The position numbers and the translations under genes were made by a program. The notes beneath the pieces are model-generated. The model saw only the letters and a list, made by a program, of their open reading frames with translations. It had not been told where the DNA came from and did not search any database. Below are positions 1-8,075 of a stretch of 39,585 nucleotides of DNA, piece after piece. Numbering within the stretch: position 1 is the stretch's first letter; every line of letters begins with the position of its first letter. The DNA comes from an uncultured Oscillospiraceae bacterium (GTDB lineage Bacteria > Bacillota > Clostridia > Oscillospirales > Ruminococcaceae), in NCBI GenBank assembly GCA_900546885.1, contig UREN01000014.1, positions 1-39,585 on the forward strand, read 5' to 3'.

Positions 1-166
1 CCAGCGCCCCGGCCACGTCGCCCGCGGCGTCTTTGCCAAAGGCGCTTTGCGCGCCGCTGGCCACACCGCGCAGGGCTGCGCCCACGGCCTCCACCGCCTG
101 GCGCACGTCCCGCTCTATTTCACGGCTCAGCTCGTCGTAATCGTTTTTTGGTTTCTGCTGCGGCAT
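1..166 (-). CDS. Hypothetical protein, N-terminal 55 residues only (runs off the window)
   Basis: An ATG at 166 is preceded on the minus strand by GGAGAGG at good spacing, and the frame stays open to the window edge, giving MPQQKPKNDYDELSREIE and then an amphipathic Ala/Gly-rich helix. It follows the FAD dehydrogenase by 58 bases on the same strand and may be in the same operon. The charged start with a DYDEL motif recalls the N-termini of XpaC-type (5-bromo-4-chloroindolyl phosphate hydrolysis) proteins in related Clostridia, but 55 residues are too few to assign a family. No signal peptide or catalytic motif is visible. Confidence 0.6.
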   Translation of the reverse strand, partial: MPQQKPKNDYDELSREIERDVRQAVEAVGAALRGVASGAQSAFGKDAAGDVAGAL

Positions 167-224
167 AACTCTGCCTCTCCTCCGCCTTGTATCTGCCTGA
201 TAGCCTGCTGCCCGCCCGGCGGCC

Positions 225-1814
225 TCACTGCCCGGCGGGGTGGTATTTTTCTGCAATGGCAAGGGCCACGCGCACGCCGTCCACCGCGGCGGACATAATG
301 CCCCCCGCATAGCCCGCGCCCTCGCCGCACGGGTATACGCCCAAAAGCTCGGGGCTCTGCAGCCCATCGCCGCGCGCCAGGCGCACGGGGCTGGACGTGC
401 GCGTCTCAAGCCCTGTCAGCACGGCGCCCGGGGCCGTATAGCCCGGCAGCTTGCGCCCAAAGGCGCGCAGCCCGGCGCGCAAAGCGCCCGCAAGCTCTTC
501 GCCCAAAAGGCCGCCCAGCTCTGCCGGGCGCACGCCGCGCGGGTAGGTGGGCTGCACGGCGCCGTGCGCCAGCGCCGCGCGGCCGGAAAGAAAGCCCTCC
601 ATGCTTTGCGCGGGCGCGGCATACCCGCCGCCGCCCGCGGCATAGGCCCGCTGTTCCAGCGCGCGCTGGAAGGCGATGGCCTTTTTGGCGTCGCCGTCAA
701 AATCCTGCGGGCCCACGCTTACCACCACGGCGACATTGGCGTTTTTGCCCGCGCGCGCGTGGAAGCTCATGCCATTGGTAACCACGCGCCCCTCTTCGCT
801 GGCCGCGGCCACCACCTGCCCGCCCGGGCACATGCAAAAGGTGTATACGCAGCGCGCCCCCACATGCTGGCTCAGCTGGTATTCCCCGCGCGGCAGGGCC
901 GGGTGGCCCGCCGCCTCGTGGTACAGCCCGCGCTCAATATCCGCCTGCAAATGTTCGGCCCGAAAGCCCACCGAAAACGGCTTTGCCTGCAGGGCAAAGC
1001 CCGCGTCTGCCAGCATGAAAAAGGTGTCGCGCGCGGAATGCCCCGGCGCCAGCACCAGCGCGCCGCACGGGACATCGCCCGCCGAAGTGCGCACCGCCGC
1101 AAGGCGGCCGCGCGCTGTGCAAAGCCCGGTGAGCTTTGTTTCAAAGCGCACCTCGCCGCCCAGGCGCTCTATTTCACGCCGGATGCTTTGAATGACGCCG
1201 CGCAGCTTATCGGTGCCCACATGGGGCTTTTGCTGCCACGCCACCTCGGGCGGCGCGCCGTGCGAAAGCAGCGTCTGTTTCACAAAAGCGCACAAGGGGT
1301 CGTGGATGCGCGTGGTAAGCTTGCCGTCCGAAAACGTGCCCGCGCCGCCCTCGCCGAACTGGATGTTCGCCTCTGGCTGCAAAACGCCCGTCTGTTCAAA
1401 GGCCTTCACCGCCGCGGCGCGCTTTTCCATGGCGGGGCCGCGCTCCAGCACAAGGGGGGCAAAGCCCGCCTGCGCCAGCACCAGCGCCGCAAACAGCCCC
1501 GCGGGCCCAAGCCCGCACACCACCGGCCTTTCGGCCAGCGGCGCGGCGCCGCGCGGGATGGTGAACGGCAGGGGCCTTGCCAACGAGACCGAGGGCGCAA
1601 AGCCCTCGTAGGAAAGCTCGGCGCCCTCGTCCCACAGCTCTACGGCCACCGTGTACACCAGGCTGGGCCTGCCACGCCTGGCGTCCACGCTTACTTTCGA
1701 AACCTCGGCCCGGCGCACCTCGCTGTGCTTTGCCCCCAGCACGCGCAGCGCCTGGGCCAGCGCCGCATCGCGCGGGGCCGAAAGCGGAAGGCGTATCTGC
1801 TTGACAAACAGCAT
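225..1814 (-). CDS. FAD-dependent dehydrogenase (COG2509-type NAD(P)/FAD oxidoreductase)
   Basis: Encodes 529 aa. Residues 1-90 form the small N-terminal domain usual for this family. A dinucleotide-binding Rossmann motif (CGLGPAG) lies at about 100-106, ending in an acidic LERG turn near 125. The family signature FGEGGAGTFSDGKL sits at about 153-166, and a GHSARDTFF motif follows in the central part. These are the hallmarks of the large uncharacterised FAD-dehydrogenase family widespread in Firmicutes; the substrate is not known. The start ATG at 1814 lies one base beyond the ybbR stop codon (TGATATG), so translation is probably coupled to cdaA-ybbR. The open frame extends upstream inside ybbR, but only this ATG has a purine-rich Shine-Dalgarno (GGGGCGGG) near it. 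Confidence 0.9.
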   Translation of the reverse strand: MLFVKQIRLPLSAPRDAALAQALRVLGAKHSEVRRAEVSKVSVDARRGRPSLVYTVAVELWDEGAELSYEGFAPSVSLARPLPFTIPRGAAPLAERPVVCGLGPAGLFAALVLAQAGFAPLVLERGPAMEKRAAAVKAFEQTGVLQPEANIQFGEGGAGTFSDGKLTTRIHDPLCAFVKQTLLSHGAPPEVAWQQKPHVGTDKLRGVIQSIRREIERLGGEVRFETKLTGLCTARGRLAAVRTSAGDVPCGALVLAPGHSARDTFFMLADAGFALQAKPFSVGFRAEHLQADIERGLYHEAAGHPALPRGEYQLSQHVGARCVYTFCMCPGGQVVAAASEEGRVVTNGMSFHARAGKNANVAVVVSVGPQDFDGDAKKAIAFQRALEQRAYAAGGGGYAAPAQSMEGFLSGRAALAHGAVQPTYPRGVRPAELGGLLGEELAGALRAGLRAFGRKLPGYTAPGAVLTGLETRTSSPVRLARGDGLQSPELLGVYPCGEGAGYAGGIMSAAVDGVRVALAIAEKYHPAGQ

Positions 1815-1815
1815 A

Positions 1816-3186
1816 TCAGCCCGCCCCTTCAGAGGTGTCGATGTCGCACAGCACCTCATAGCTGCCCGTGGCAAACACCGTGGACGAGCCCGGCACCACA
1901 ATGGTAACCGGCATGCTCTGCTGGCCCTTCGAGACGTTGATGTTAGAGGCGGACGCATCCACCTGCGCCACCACGTTCGCTTCGCTCAGGGCGTCCAGCT
2001 CGTCTTCGGGGCCTACCAGCGTCACATCGCTCAGGCGGCGGGTAGTCACTGTCACCGTTGTGTCGCTGGGGGCGTTCACCACGGTAATTTGTGACACCGT
2101 CACCGTGCGCGTGGCAAAGCCGTAGGTGTCAAACGTCACGTCCACGCTTTGCAGCGCGTCCAGGTTCCGGATGCCCTCGGGCAGGGTGATGGAAAGCGTC
2201 ACCGTCTCGCCCAGCTTGAACTTGGTCAGGTCTACAAAGCCGGCGCTCACGCTTTCCAGCGCGTCCACGCGCTCGGCCGGGCCGGCAATCAGGATGGTCT
2301 CCTGCGAAAGCTGTGCCCCCAGCACGCTGGTGTCGTAGCCCTGCGGCACGCCGGTGTATTCAAAGGTGATGGGCACCTCTTTCATTTTCAGCACCGGAAT
2401 GGTCACTTCCACCTGCTCGGTGTCGGTGGTGATGTGCGTGTCGGTAAGCACGTTGCCGTCCTTATCCCAAAATTCCAGCTGCGCGGTGGCCAGGGCGCTT
2501 TCGGTGCGCTGGCCGCTCAGGGCCACGTTGGCCACCACTTTGTCCACCTGGCTCATCTGGCTTTCGGGCCCGCGCAGCGTCACCTCGGCGGGGGAGGCCA
2601 CAGGGGTATCCACAAAATAGCCCTCGGCGGGCTCTACGCCAATGACATTCACCGTCACCGGGAAGGTTTTGGTGGCCATCTCATCGAACGTGAGAGTGAT
2701 ATAGTTGTTGGACACAATGCCCTCAATTTCATACTGCTGGGCGGCAATGGAGGTGTCGGCCCGGCGCACAATCAGGCGCAGCGTGTAGGTGCCCACGCCC
2801 GTGACGCTGGAATAATCCGGGTACACCAGCAAATCGCCCGCCTCCAGGCCGCCCACCACGCTGCCATCGCCCGTGACGCGCACATTCACCGTCATGTTCG
2901 GCTTTTCCACAATGCCAAGGCCATAGCTTTCATACGCGGCCGAGTTATACTCCAAATTCACCGGCACATAGCGCACGGTTACCGTCTGGTTCGGGTCTAC
3001 CACCGAAATCACCACAAACCACATGAAAAATGCCACCAGCAGGGAAAACAGGGCCAGCACGCGCTTGTCGCCCGCAAGCCGGGCCAGGGCCTGGCGGAAT
3101 GCCTCGCGGCCCTCTTTTTTGTGCGGGGGCTTGCCCGGCCCGGGCGCCGGGTTGCCCGGGGCGTTGTTGCGTTCCTGTTCACTCAT
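1816..3186 (-). CDS. cdaR: YbbR-domain protein, regulator of the diadenylate cyclase (CdaR)
   Basis: Encodes 456 aa. A Pro/Lys-rich cytoplasmic tail (residues 1-40) is followed by one membrane helix (about 42-62, LALFSLLVAFFMWFVVISVV) and then a long extracellular part built of repeated beta-rich YbbR modules. The repeats show recurrent VTLRGPE, ILIAGPAE and VTLVGPEDEL motifs. In Firmicutes this protein sits next to CdaA in the membrane and modulates c-di-AMP synthesis. Its ATG overlaps the cdaA stop by eight bases (ATGAGTGA), which indicates tight translational coupling. The usual third partner, glmM, is not here; a FAD dehydrogenase follows instead. Confidence 0.93.
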   Translation of the reverse strand: MSEQERNNAPGNPAPGPGKPPHKKEGREAFRQALARLAGDKRVLALFSLLVAFFMWFVVISVVDPNQTVTVRYVPVNLEYNSAAYESYGLGIVEKPNMTVNVRVTGDGSVVGGLEAGDLLVYPDYSSVTGVGTYTLRLIVRRADTSIAAQQYEIEGIVSNNYITLTFDEMATKTFPVTVNVIGVEPAEGYFVDTPVASPAEVTLRGPESQMSQVDKVVANVALSGQRTESALATAQLEFWDKDGNVLTDTHITTDTEQVEVTIPVLKMKEVPITFEYTGVPQGYDTSVLGAQLSQETILIAGPAERVDALESVSAGFVDLTKFKLGETVTLSITLPEGIRNLDALQSVDVTFDTYGFATRTVTVSQITVVNAPSDTTVTVTTRRLSDVTLVGPEDELDALSEANVVAQVDASASNINVSKGQQSMPVTIVVPGSSTVFATGSYEVLCDIDTSEGAG

Positions 3187-4033
3187 GTTTCTTCCTCCAG
3201 AAGCTCCAGAAGGGCTGCTTTTTCTCCTCTTCCGCGGGGGGCACCACATCCCCCTCCAGCAGGCTGAACAGCGTCTGCCTGTCCAGCCTGCGAATCAGCA
3301 CGCCGTTTTTGGCCAGCGAGATGATGCCCGTCTCTTCGCTCACCACCACCACCACGGCGTCCGAGTTTTCGCTCATGCCAAGGGCGGCGCGGTGGCGCGT
3401 GCCCATGTCCTTGCCCATTTCCAGGTTGTCGGAAAGCGGCAGCACGCAGCCCGCGGCCGCCAGGCGGCCGTCTCGCAAAATGGCCGCGCCGTCGTGCAGG
3501 GGCGTGCCCACATAGAAAATGGTGCCCAGCATCTCCTGCGTCACTTCCGCGTCCAGAATGGTGCCGGTTTTGATAACCTCGGAAAGGTTCGAGCGCTTTT
3601 CAAACACCATCAGCGCGCCGGTGCGCGTGTCGGAAAACCGCTCGGCCGCGTCGCACACGGCCAGCGCCGCCTTGCGCCACTCTTCGCGCAGGGTGGCGCC
3701 GCGCGCCCTGGGCCGCAGAAATGCCGCCGAAAGGATATTGGTGTTGCCCACCTGCTCCAGCGCGCGGCGCAGCTCTGGCTGGAACACAATCACCAGCGCA
3801 ATCAGCCCCCAGCTCATCAAATTATCTAAAATGAACTGCAGCGTGCGCAGGTGCGCAAAGCTTGCCACCGCCCACACCAGCAGCAGGGCAAGGATGCCCT
3901 TTGCAAGCTGTGCGGTGCGCGTTTTGCGCACCAGAATGATGGCCTCGTACACCAGAAACGCCACCACCAGGATATCCACCACGTCTGCTAGGCCGAAGCT
4001 TGCCTTCAGCCTGTTGATGAACGAATACCACAT
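3179..4033 (-). CDS. cdaA: Diadenylate cyclase CdaA (c-di-AMP synthase)
   Basis: Encodes 284 aa, the normal size for CdaA/DacA. Three N-terminal membrane helices (about 18-37, 43-62 and 72-86) precede the DAC domain. The catalytic DGA motif is at 181-183 (TPLHDGAAIL) and the RHR motif at 213-215 (GTRHRAALG). The enzyme condenses two ATP to c-di-AMP, the essential second messenger for potassium and wall homeostasis. The start ATG at 4033 has AGGAGAGG five bases upstream; an ATG 24 bases earlier lacks this. The gene is transcribed from its own promoter at about 4089-4094 and overlaps ybbR. Confidence 0.97.
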   Translation of the reverse strand: MWYSFINRLKASFGLADVVDILVVAFLVYEAIILVRKTRTAQLAKGILALLLVWAVASFAHLRTLQFILDNLMSWGLIALVIVFQPELRRALEQVGNTNILSAAFLRPRARGATLREEWRKAALAVCDAAERFSDTRTGALMVFEKRSNLSEVIKTGTILDAEVTQEMLGTIFYVGTPLHDGAAILRDGRLAAAGCVLPLSDNLEMGKDMGTRHRAALGMSENSDAVVVVVSEETGIISLAKNGVLIRRLDRQTLFSLLEGDVVPPAEEEKKQPFWSFWRKKHE

Positions 4034-4081
4034 GGTGCCTCTCCTGCCTTCCTGCAAATGCGCGCGGGCCCTACTGCCCTA

Positions 4082-4112
4082 ATAATTTAGTATATCATGT
4101 TTTCCTTTCGGA
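4082..4112 (-). promoter_or_regulatory. Promoter of cdaA-cdaR operon (extended -10)
   Basis: The minus strand carries TGaTATACT (-10 hexamer at 4094-4089), an extended -10 element; the -35 region is T-rich but poor. A small hairpin, TTTTCC-TTTC-GGAAAA (on the plus strand), overlaps the upstream part. It is placed correctly, about 50 bases before the cdaA start. Confidence 0.6.
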
Positions 4113-4138
4113 AAAAAGGGAAAATCGCCCCGCGGGGC
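4111..4138 (-). terminator. Weak terminator candidate after ispDF
   Basis: A 12-base palindrome (GCCCCGCGGGGC, 4127-4138) begins seven bases past the ispDF stop and is followed on the minus strand by two T-rich runs. The stem is short, so read-through into cdaA is possible. Confidence 0.4.
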
Positions 4139-4145
4139 CATATTT

Positions 4146-5306
4146 TCACCGCCCGCCGCCGGTGCGCCGCAAAAGGCACACACAGTGCGCGGCAATGCCC
4201 AGGCCCTCGCCCGTAAAGCCAAGGCCCTCCTCGGTGGTGGCCTTCACCGAGACATCGCCTGCGTCCATGCCGCAGGCCGCGGCCAGCTTTTCGCGCATGG
4301 CCGGAATGTGTGCCGCCAGCTTCGGGCGCTGGCACAGCACGGTGGCGTCGATATTCTCCACCGCAAAGCCCGCCTGCCGCACGCGCGCGGCCACATGGCC
4401 CAGCAGCACCAGGCTGTCGGCGCCCTTGTACCTCTCGTCCGTGTCCGGAAACAGCTTGCCAATGTCGCCCAGCGCCGCCGCGCCCAGCAGGGCGTCCGCC
4501 ACGGCGTGCGCCAGCACGTCCGCGTCCGAATGGCCCAAAAGCCCCTTTTCGTACGGAATTTCCACCCCGCCCAAAATCAGCTTGCGCCCCTCTACCAGGC
4601 GGTGCACGTCATAGCCGTGGCCCACGCGCATGGCCGTCTCCTCCTTTGCATGTGCGGGCAGGTCTTCCCGCGTGGTAATCTTCCGGTTGGCATACTCGCC
4701 CTCCACCAGCCGCACGGGCAGGCCCGCCAGCTCGAAAATGCTGCAGTCGTCCGTCACATCGCGCATGCGCTGCCGGCCCACCGCGGCCAGCGCCCGGCGG
4801 TACAGCGCCGTCTGGAAGCACTGGGGCGTCTGCACGGCAAACAGCGTCTCGCGCGCAGGCGTCTCCAGCACAAGGCCGTTTTGCGCGGCGCGCTTTACGG
4901 TGTCCTTTACGGGCACCGCGGGCGCCGCCGCGCCCATCTGCCCGGCGGCCTCCAGCGCGCGGCTTATCAGCTGCGGCGTCACAAAGGGGCGCGCCGCGTC
5001 GTGAATGGCCACCAGCGCCGCGTCCGTGGCGGCAAGGCAGTTTGCCACGCTTTGCGCGCGCGTTTCGCCGCCGCGCACCACGCGCCAGGGCTTGGCCTGC
5101 GCCGCCAGGGCGGCCTGCACGGCCGCTTCGTTGGCCGCGCTGGCGGCTGCCACCACCTCGTCCACATACGGGTGCCCGGCCAGCGCCTGCACGCTGTGCT
5201 GCAACACGGTCTTGCCGTCAAAGGCATAGCTCAGTTTGTCAAACCCCATGCGGCGCGAAGCGCCCGCCGCCACCAAAATGGCTGCCACCCGCTGCCCATT
5301 CAGCAT
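4146..5306 (-). CDS. ispDF: Bifunctional IspD/IspF (MEP isoprenoid pathway)
   Basis: Encodes 386 aa. Residues 1 to about 225 are 2-C-methyl-D-erythritol 4-phosphate cytidylyltransferase: the nucleotide-binding loop [15 protein letters not shown] is near the N-terminus, HDAARPFV marks the mid-domain, and VQTPQCF and [11 protein letters not shown] follow. From about 228 to the end is 2-C-methyl-D-erythritol 2,4-cyclodiphosphate synthase: GHGYDVHRL, the [10 protein letters not shown] metal motif, [11 protein letters not shown], and [14 protein letters not shown]. The two activities are the third and fifth steps of the MEP pathway. The fusion is known in several bacteria, including epsilon- and alpha-proteobacteria and some Clostridia. 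The ATG at 5306 follows GGGGAAGG; the longer open frame upstream overlaps the previous gene and lacks a ribosome site. Confidence 0.96.
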   Translation of the reverse strand: MLNGQRVAAILVAAGASRRMGFDKLSYAFDGKTVLQHSVQALAGHPYVDEVVAAASAANEAAVQAALAAQAKPWRVVRGGETRAQSVANCLAATDAALVAIHDAARPFVTPQLISRALEAAGQMGAAAPAVPVKDTVKRAAQNGLVLETPARETLFAVQTPQCFQTALYRRALAAVGRQRMRDVTDDCSIFELAGLPVRLVEGEYANRKITTREDLPAHAKEETAMRVGHGYDVHRLVEGRKLILGGVEIPYEKGLLGHSDADVLAHAVADALLGAAALGDIGKLFPDTDERYKGADSLVLLGHVAARVRQAGFAVENIDATVLCQRPKLAAHIPAMREKLAAACGMDAGDVSVKATTEEGLGFTGEGLGIAAHCVCLLRRTGGGR

Positions 5307-5325
5307 ACGGCCTTCCCCTTTCCGC

Positions 5326-5691
5326 TTACGGCTCTTTTTTCTCCAGCGCCAGGCGCACGGCCAGCACCGGCAGGCAGAACAGCTGCGGCACCAGCACGCC
5401 CAGCGCGTCTGCAAACGGCACAAACAATGCCAGCACCACGGCGCCAAACACTACAGCCAGCCGCACAAGGTACCAGCACACCACGCCCGATGCGTTCGGC
5501 GCCGCGCCCCAGGCGCGAAACAGGCAGGCGTGCGCCGCCAGCGCCACCGCAAGGCCGGCGCCGCCCCCAAGGGCGAAAGCTGCCGTGCCGCGCCCGCCAA
5601 AGGCCGCCACAGCGCCCAGCACCGCCGCAGCCAGCGCCGCGCCAATCAGATACGTCTGCCAGAACAGTTTTTTCCGTTCGTTCTTTTCCAT
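5326..5691 (-). CDS. Small four-helix membrane protein, ATP synthase subunit I-like
   Basis: Encodes 121 aa. A charged start ([11 protein letters not shown]) is followed by four hydrophobic segments at about 12-30, 38-56, 70-90 and 93-112, and a charged end (LEKKEP). Size, topology and the basic N-terminus resemble the AtpI/subunit I family, but no atp genes follow. Instead ispDF starts 19 bases downstream, so the two form an operon. Family assignment is tentative; another small membrane family is possible. Confidence 0.6.
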   Translation of the reverse strand: MEKNERKKLFWQTYLIGAALAAAVLGAVAAFGGRGTAAFALGGGAGLAVALAAHACLFRAWGAAPNASGVVCWYLVRLAVVFGAVVLALFVPFADALGVLVPQLFCLPVLAVRLALEKKEP

Positions 5692-5709
5692 GCCGCGCCC
5701 TCTTTTGAA

Positions 5710-5732
5710 AGGGCCCCCGTGCAGGGGGCGCC
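5710..5732 (-). other. Hairpin in the 5' leader of the atpI-like/ispDF transcript
   Basis: GCCCCC-tgcac-GGGGGC on the minus strand lies between the promoter and the ribosome site of the AtpI-like gene. No T-run follows, so it looks like an RNA-stabilising or translational element and not a terminator. Confidence 0.4.
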
Positions 5733-5762
5733 TGTTGAAATTTTGCTGATAGATGCTGGTAT

Positions 5763-5792
5763 ATTATATCATATCCTTCTATGGCGGGGCAA
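5763..5792 (-). promoter_or_regulatory. Promoter of the atpI-like/ispDF operon
   Basis: On the minus strand, -35 TTGCCC (5792-5787), an 18-base spacer, and extended TGaTATAAT (-10 at 5768-5763) match the housekeeping consensus well. The transcription start would fall near 5757, about 65 bases before the AtpI-like start codon. Confidence 0.75.
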
Positions 5793-5842
5793 CTCATACC
5801 GTCCTGCCTCTAATAATGCTCAGGCAGCCGTTTTCGCAAAAG

Positions 5843-5876
5843 GCCCCGGCCCCGGTTAAAAAACCGGGGCCGGGGC
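5843..5876. terminator. Two-way intrinsic terminator
   Basis: Perfect 15-bp arms (GCCCCGGCCCCGGTT / AACCGGGGCCGGGGC) surround an AAAA loop, with T4 on the plus strand after it and AAAA before it. It lies 17 bases beyond the stop of the minus-strand surface protein and separates it from the ispDF promoter. Confidence 0.85.
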
Positions 5877-5893
5877 TTTTGCCGTCTTTTCTG

Positions 5894-6895
5894 TTATATG
5901 CCTGTTTTGGGGTTTGGCTTCTGCGCCGGGGCCGTGCCGCCGCCCTGCTGGCCCGCCATGGTTTTCACATCGGTGTATGCCTTGCCCTCAAATGTGGCCA
6001 CAGCGGTATAAACCGTGCTGCCGCCGCGCGTTTCGCTTGTCACCGTGGCCTGCACGGTGCGCGTGTGGGCCGCATCGTTTCCGCACGCAAATGTGGCAGC
6101 GGCTGCAGAATAATCCCCGGCCCAGGCCCAAACCGGGGCGCCCCATACATGGCGGCACACCGTCACCTTGCCCGGCGCCTGCCCGCCATCTGCCGGCACA
6201 AACCAAGAGCGCACGCCCGGCGTAGTGGTTGCTGGAGCCTCTGGCACGGTGTGCACCTTCACGCCCACCGCCTCGCAGTTTGCACCCAGCGTGATGGCAT
6301 CGCTTACGCCTTCCGTTTTGTCCACGCCTTCAAAGGGCCTGCCGCCCGCCGTGTTTTCCGCGCTGACATCGGCATCCAGGAAGATGCCGCCGGTGCCATA
6401 GCTGTATACGGTGGGCCTTTTTGCGTTTTCCGACACGGCTGTTACACGGGTGCCCGCCCCCGTAATGGAAAGCGTACCGTCTGTTGTGCACAGCGCGCGG
6501 CCCGTGGCAGAATAGGCCTGCACCTGCCCGCCCGAAATCTGCATGGCCGCCGCTTGAAACGCATCGCCATCGTACGCGGAAACATCCAGTGTACCCGCCT
6601 CTACTGTCATATTCTGAACTGCGCTGATGCCATATGTGCTGGCCGCCGTGAGCTGGGTGCCCGCGCCGCGAATGGCAATATCTCCATCGCTGTACAGGGC
6701 GAGCCCGCCGTTTGCATCCTTCCGGCCCTGGATTTCGACGACGCTGTCCTCCACCACAATGCCGCCCTGCGCAGCCCAGACAGCGTCATACCCCTGCGTG
6801 ACGTCCAGGGTTACGGTGCTGCCGCGCAGCACGGTGCCGGCCGCCAGCACAATGGCGGCAGCCACACCCGGCCCCGGCCCTTTTCTGCACGGCAT
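5894..6895 (-). CDS. Surface-type beta-helix/repeat protein, possibly truncated
   Basis: Encodes 333 aa from the ATG at 6895 (AAGGGGG eight bases upstream). A GTG at 6946 lacks a ribosome site. MPCRKG followed by a hydrophobic stretch (VAAAIVLAAGTVL) could be a short export signal. Residues about 30-190 are short repeats of the type GTLDVSA, GTLSITGAG and ISGGQVQAY, typical of right-handed beta-helix surface proteins. A C-terminal module (WGAPVWAWAGDYSAA... CGNDAAHTRTV...VYTAVATFEGKAYTD) matches a repeat common in gut Clostridia adhesins. The protein ends with NPKTGI, which looks like the start of an LPxTG-type sorting signal, but the hydrophobic anchor and basic tail are absent. It is probably a shortened or decayed surface protein. 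Confidence 0.65.
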   Translation of the reverse strand: MPCRKGPGPGVAAAIVLAAGTVLRGSTVTLDVTQGYDAVWAAQGGIVVEDSVVEIQGRKDANGGLALYSDGDIAIRGAGTQLTAASTYGISAVQNMTVEAGTLDVSAYDGDAFQAAAMQISGGQVQAYSATGRALCTTDGTLSITGAGTRVTAVSENAKRPTVYSYGTGGIFLDADVSAENTAGGRPFEGVDKTEGVSDAITLGANCEAVGVKVHTVPEAPATTTPGVRSWFVPADGGQAPGKVTVCRHVWGAPVWAWAGDYSAAAATFACGNDAAHTRTVQATVTSETRGGSTVYTAVATFEGKAYTDVKTMAGQQGGGTAPAQKPNPKTGI

Positions 6896-6956
6896 GCGCC
6901 ACGCCCCCTTCCGGCGCCGCGCGGGCGGGATAACGCACGGCCCCACAGGAGATTAC

Positions 6957-6997
6957 AGTAAATATATTTACTAAAATCAATAGTAAATATCTTTATT
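6957..6997. promoter_or_regulatory. Tandem palindromic operators before the XRE regulator at 7029
   Basis: AGTAAATATATTTACT (6957-6972) is a perfect 16-bp palindrome. A second copy, AGTAAATATCTTTATT (6982-6997), matches it with three changes and starts exactly 25 bases later. The pair sits between the divergent surface-protein gene and the XRE gene, where an autoregulator would bind. Confidence 0.65.
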
Positions 6998-7028
6998 ATG
7001 CTACGCTGGGGCCAAGGCGGTGTTGGCA

Positions 7029-7247
7029 ATGGGCCAAATGGAATATGTGCGCATTATACGCAACCTGCGCGAGGACGCAGACAAAACACAAACGCAGATA
7101 GCCCAGGTGCTGGGCACATCGCAAACCATGTATGCCCGCTACGAGCGCGGGGCAAGCGAAATGCCCATCCGGCATCTGATTACCCTGTGCCGCTATTACG
7201 GCGTTTCGGCCGATTATGTGCTGGGCCTGAAACCGGCAAAACAGTAA
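7029..7247 (+). CDS. Small XRE-family DNA-binding regulator
   Basis: Encodes 72 aa, almost entirely one helix-turn-helix domain: IRNLREDADKTQTQIAQVLG, then TSQTMYARYERGASE as recognition helix, then LITLCRYYGVSADYVLGL. The ATG at 7029 has AAGGCGG eight bases upstream; a GTG at 7020 lies too close to that site. It is a single-gene unit closed by a strong terminator. Two palindromes upstream suggest autoregulation and possibly control of the divergent surface-protein gene. The ligand is unknown. Confidence 0.85.
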   Translation: MGQMEYVRIIRNLREDADKTQTQIAQVLGTSQTMYARYERGASEMPIRHLITLCRYYGVSADYVLGLKPAKQ

Positions 7248-7249
7248 AA

Positions 7250-7295
7250 GCAGGCGCATGCGGCGCACAGCCGCAGGCACCTGCGTTTTCTTTTT
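7250..7295 (+). terminator. Intrinsic terminator of the XRE gene
   Basis: Fifteen-base arms with two mismatches (7250-7264 and 7270-7284) enclose a GCACA loop and are followed by GTTTTCTTTTT. It begins three bases after the stop codon. Confidence 0.85.
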
Positions 7296-7320
7296 AGAAG
7301 GGCGGCGTGCAGGGCGCCCT

Positions 7321-7620
7321 TCAGCCGGTGAGGCCAAACCACACCAGCAGCGCCGCGCCCACGGCCCCAAGGCCCGCGGCCACCGCCAGGTATGGCTTTT
7401 CTTCGTAGGTTTCATATTTATAAACCAGCGCGGCCGCACAGCCAAAAAACAAAAGCGAAAGGCTGCCCTTCCACGCAGGGTTGCCTTTTACCAGGCACAT
7501 CACTGTAAGCACCTGTGTGGCGGCTGTCATAAAATCCAGCGCATGGCTGCGCGCGCGGGTGTCTATCTGTTCATCGCGCTCGTCCCGGCGCGGCATCGGG
7601 CGGCGTGTTTGCATGGGCAT
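7321..7620 (-). CDS. Small three-helix membrane protein
   Basis: Encodes 99 aa. A basic start (MPMQTRRPMPRRDERDEQID) precedes three hydrophobic helices: about 30-47, 52-69 and 77-97. The RRDERDEQIDTRAR string is typical of small membrane proteins found next to XRE regulators in Clostridia (DUF6442/DUF2178-like), though the exact family is not certain. GGAGGAAA lies eight bases before the ATG. It is the third gene of a unit with the XRE regulator at 8062 and the membrane protein at 7659. Confidence 0.75.
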   Translation of the reverse strand: MPMQTRRPMPRRDERDEQIDTRARSHALDFMTAATQVLTVMCLVKGNPAWKGSLSLLFFGCAAALVYKYETYEEKPYLAVAAGLGAVGAALLVWFGLTG

Positions 7621-7658
7621 TGCGGTTTCCTCCTTCCCATTGTGTGCAGGCGGCGCCG

Positions 7659-8075
7659 TCAGGTGCGCTTTTCGTAATAGTAAAAGGCGCCCAGCTCTGC
7701 CAGCATGCTGGCAGAAAGCGCAGCCGCCAGCCCCGTGCCGATGGCCGTCAGCGCCTGTGTGCCCGTCACCTTGCCCGCCACCAGCAGGGGCAGCATCAGC
7801 CCAAAGCACACGGCCTGCGTCAGCCGGAAGGCCGCGCTTTTGCTTTTCAGTTTCACCAGGCGGTTGCGCTCGTCGCGCTCTTCCAGCTTATCTTCGCGCG
7901 CCATCTTCTGGGAAAGGCCGCGCATCATGGCCCCGGCGCCCACAAACAGCAGCACCGCAACCAGCACAATGCCCGCCGCATCTATGCCCCGCAGCGCGGC
8001 GGTAACGGCGTTTAAAACGCCCAGCGCGGCAGAAAACACGCCGAAAGCGAAGGTTTTTTTGTTATAAATCTTCAT
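7659..8075 (-). CDS. Small four-helix membrane protein of an XRE-linked module
   Basis: Encodes 138 aa. Helices lie at about 10-28 and 33-52. A charged cytoplasmic loop (KMAREDKLEERDERNR) separates them from two more helices at about 85-103 and 107-133, and the tail ends YYYEKRT. The loop carries the same ERDER-type motif as its downstream neighbour, so the two may form a complex. Its ATG overlaps the end of the XRE gene by 14 bases. No enzymatic motif is seen. Confidence 0.78.
   Translation of the reverse strand: MKIYNKKTFAFGVFSAALGVLNAVTAALRGIDAAGIVLVAVLLFVGAGAMMRGLSQKMAREDKLEERDERNRLVKLKSKSAAFRLTQAVCFGLMLPLLVAGKVTGTQALTAIGTGLAAALSASMLAELGAFYYYEKRT

Noticed and set aside
240..1907. 555-codon plus-strand frame opposite the FAD dehydrogenase
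   Set aside because: Antisense shadow with no motif and no ribosome site.
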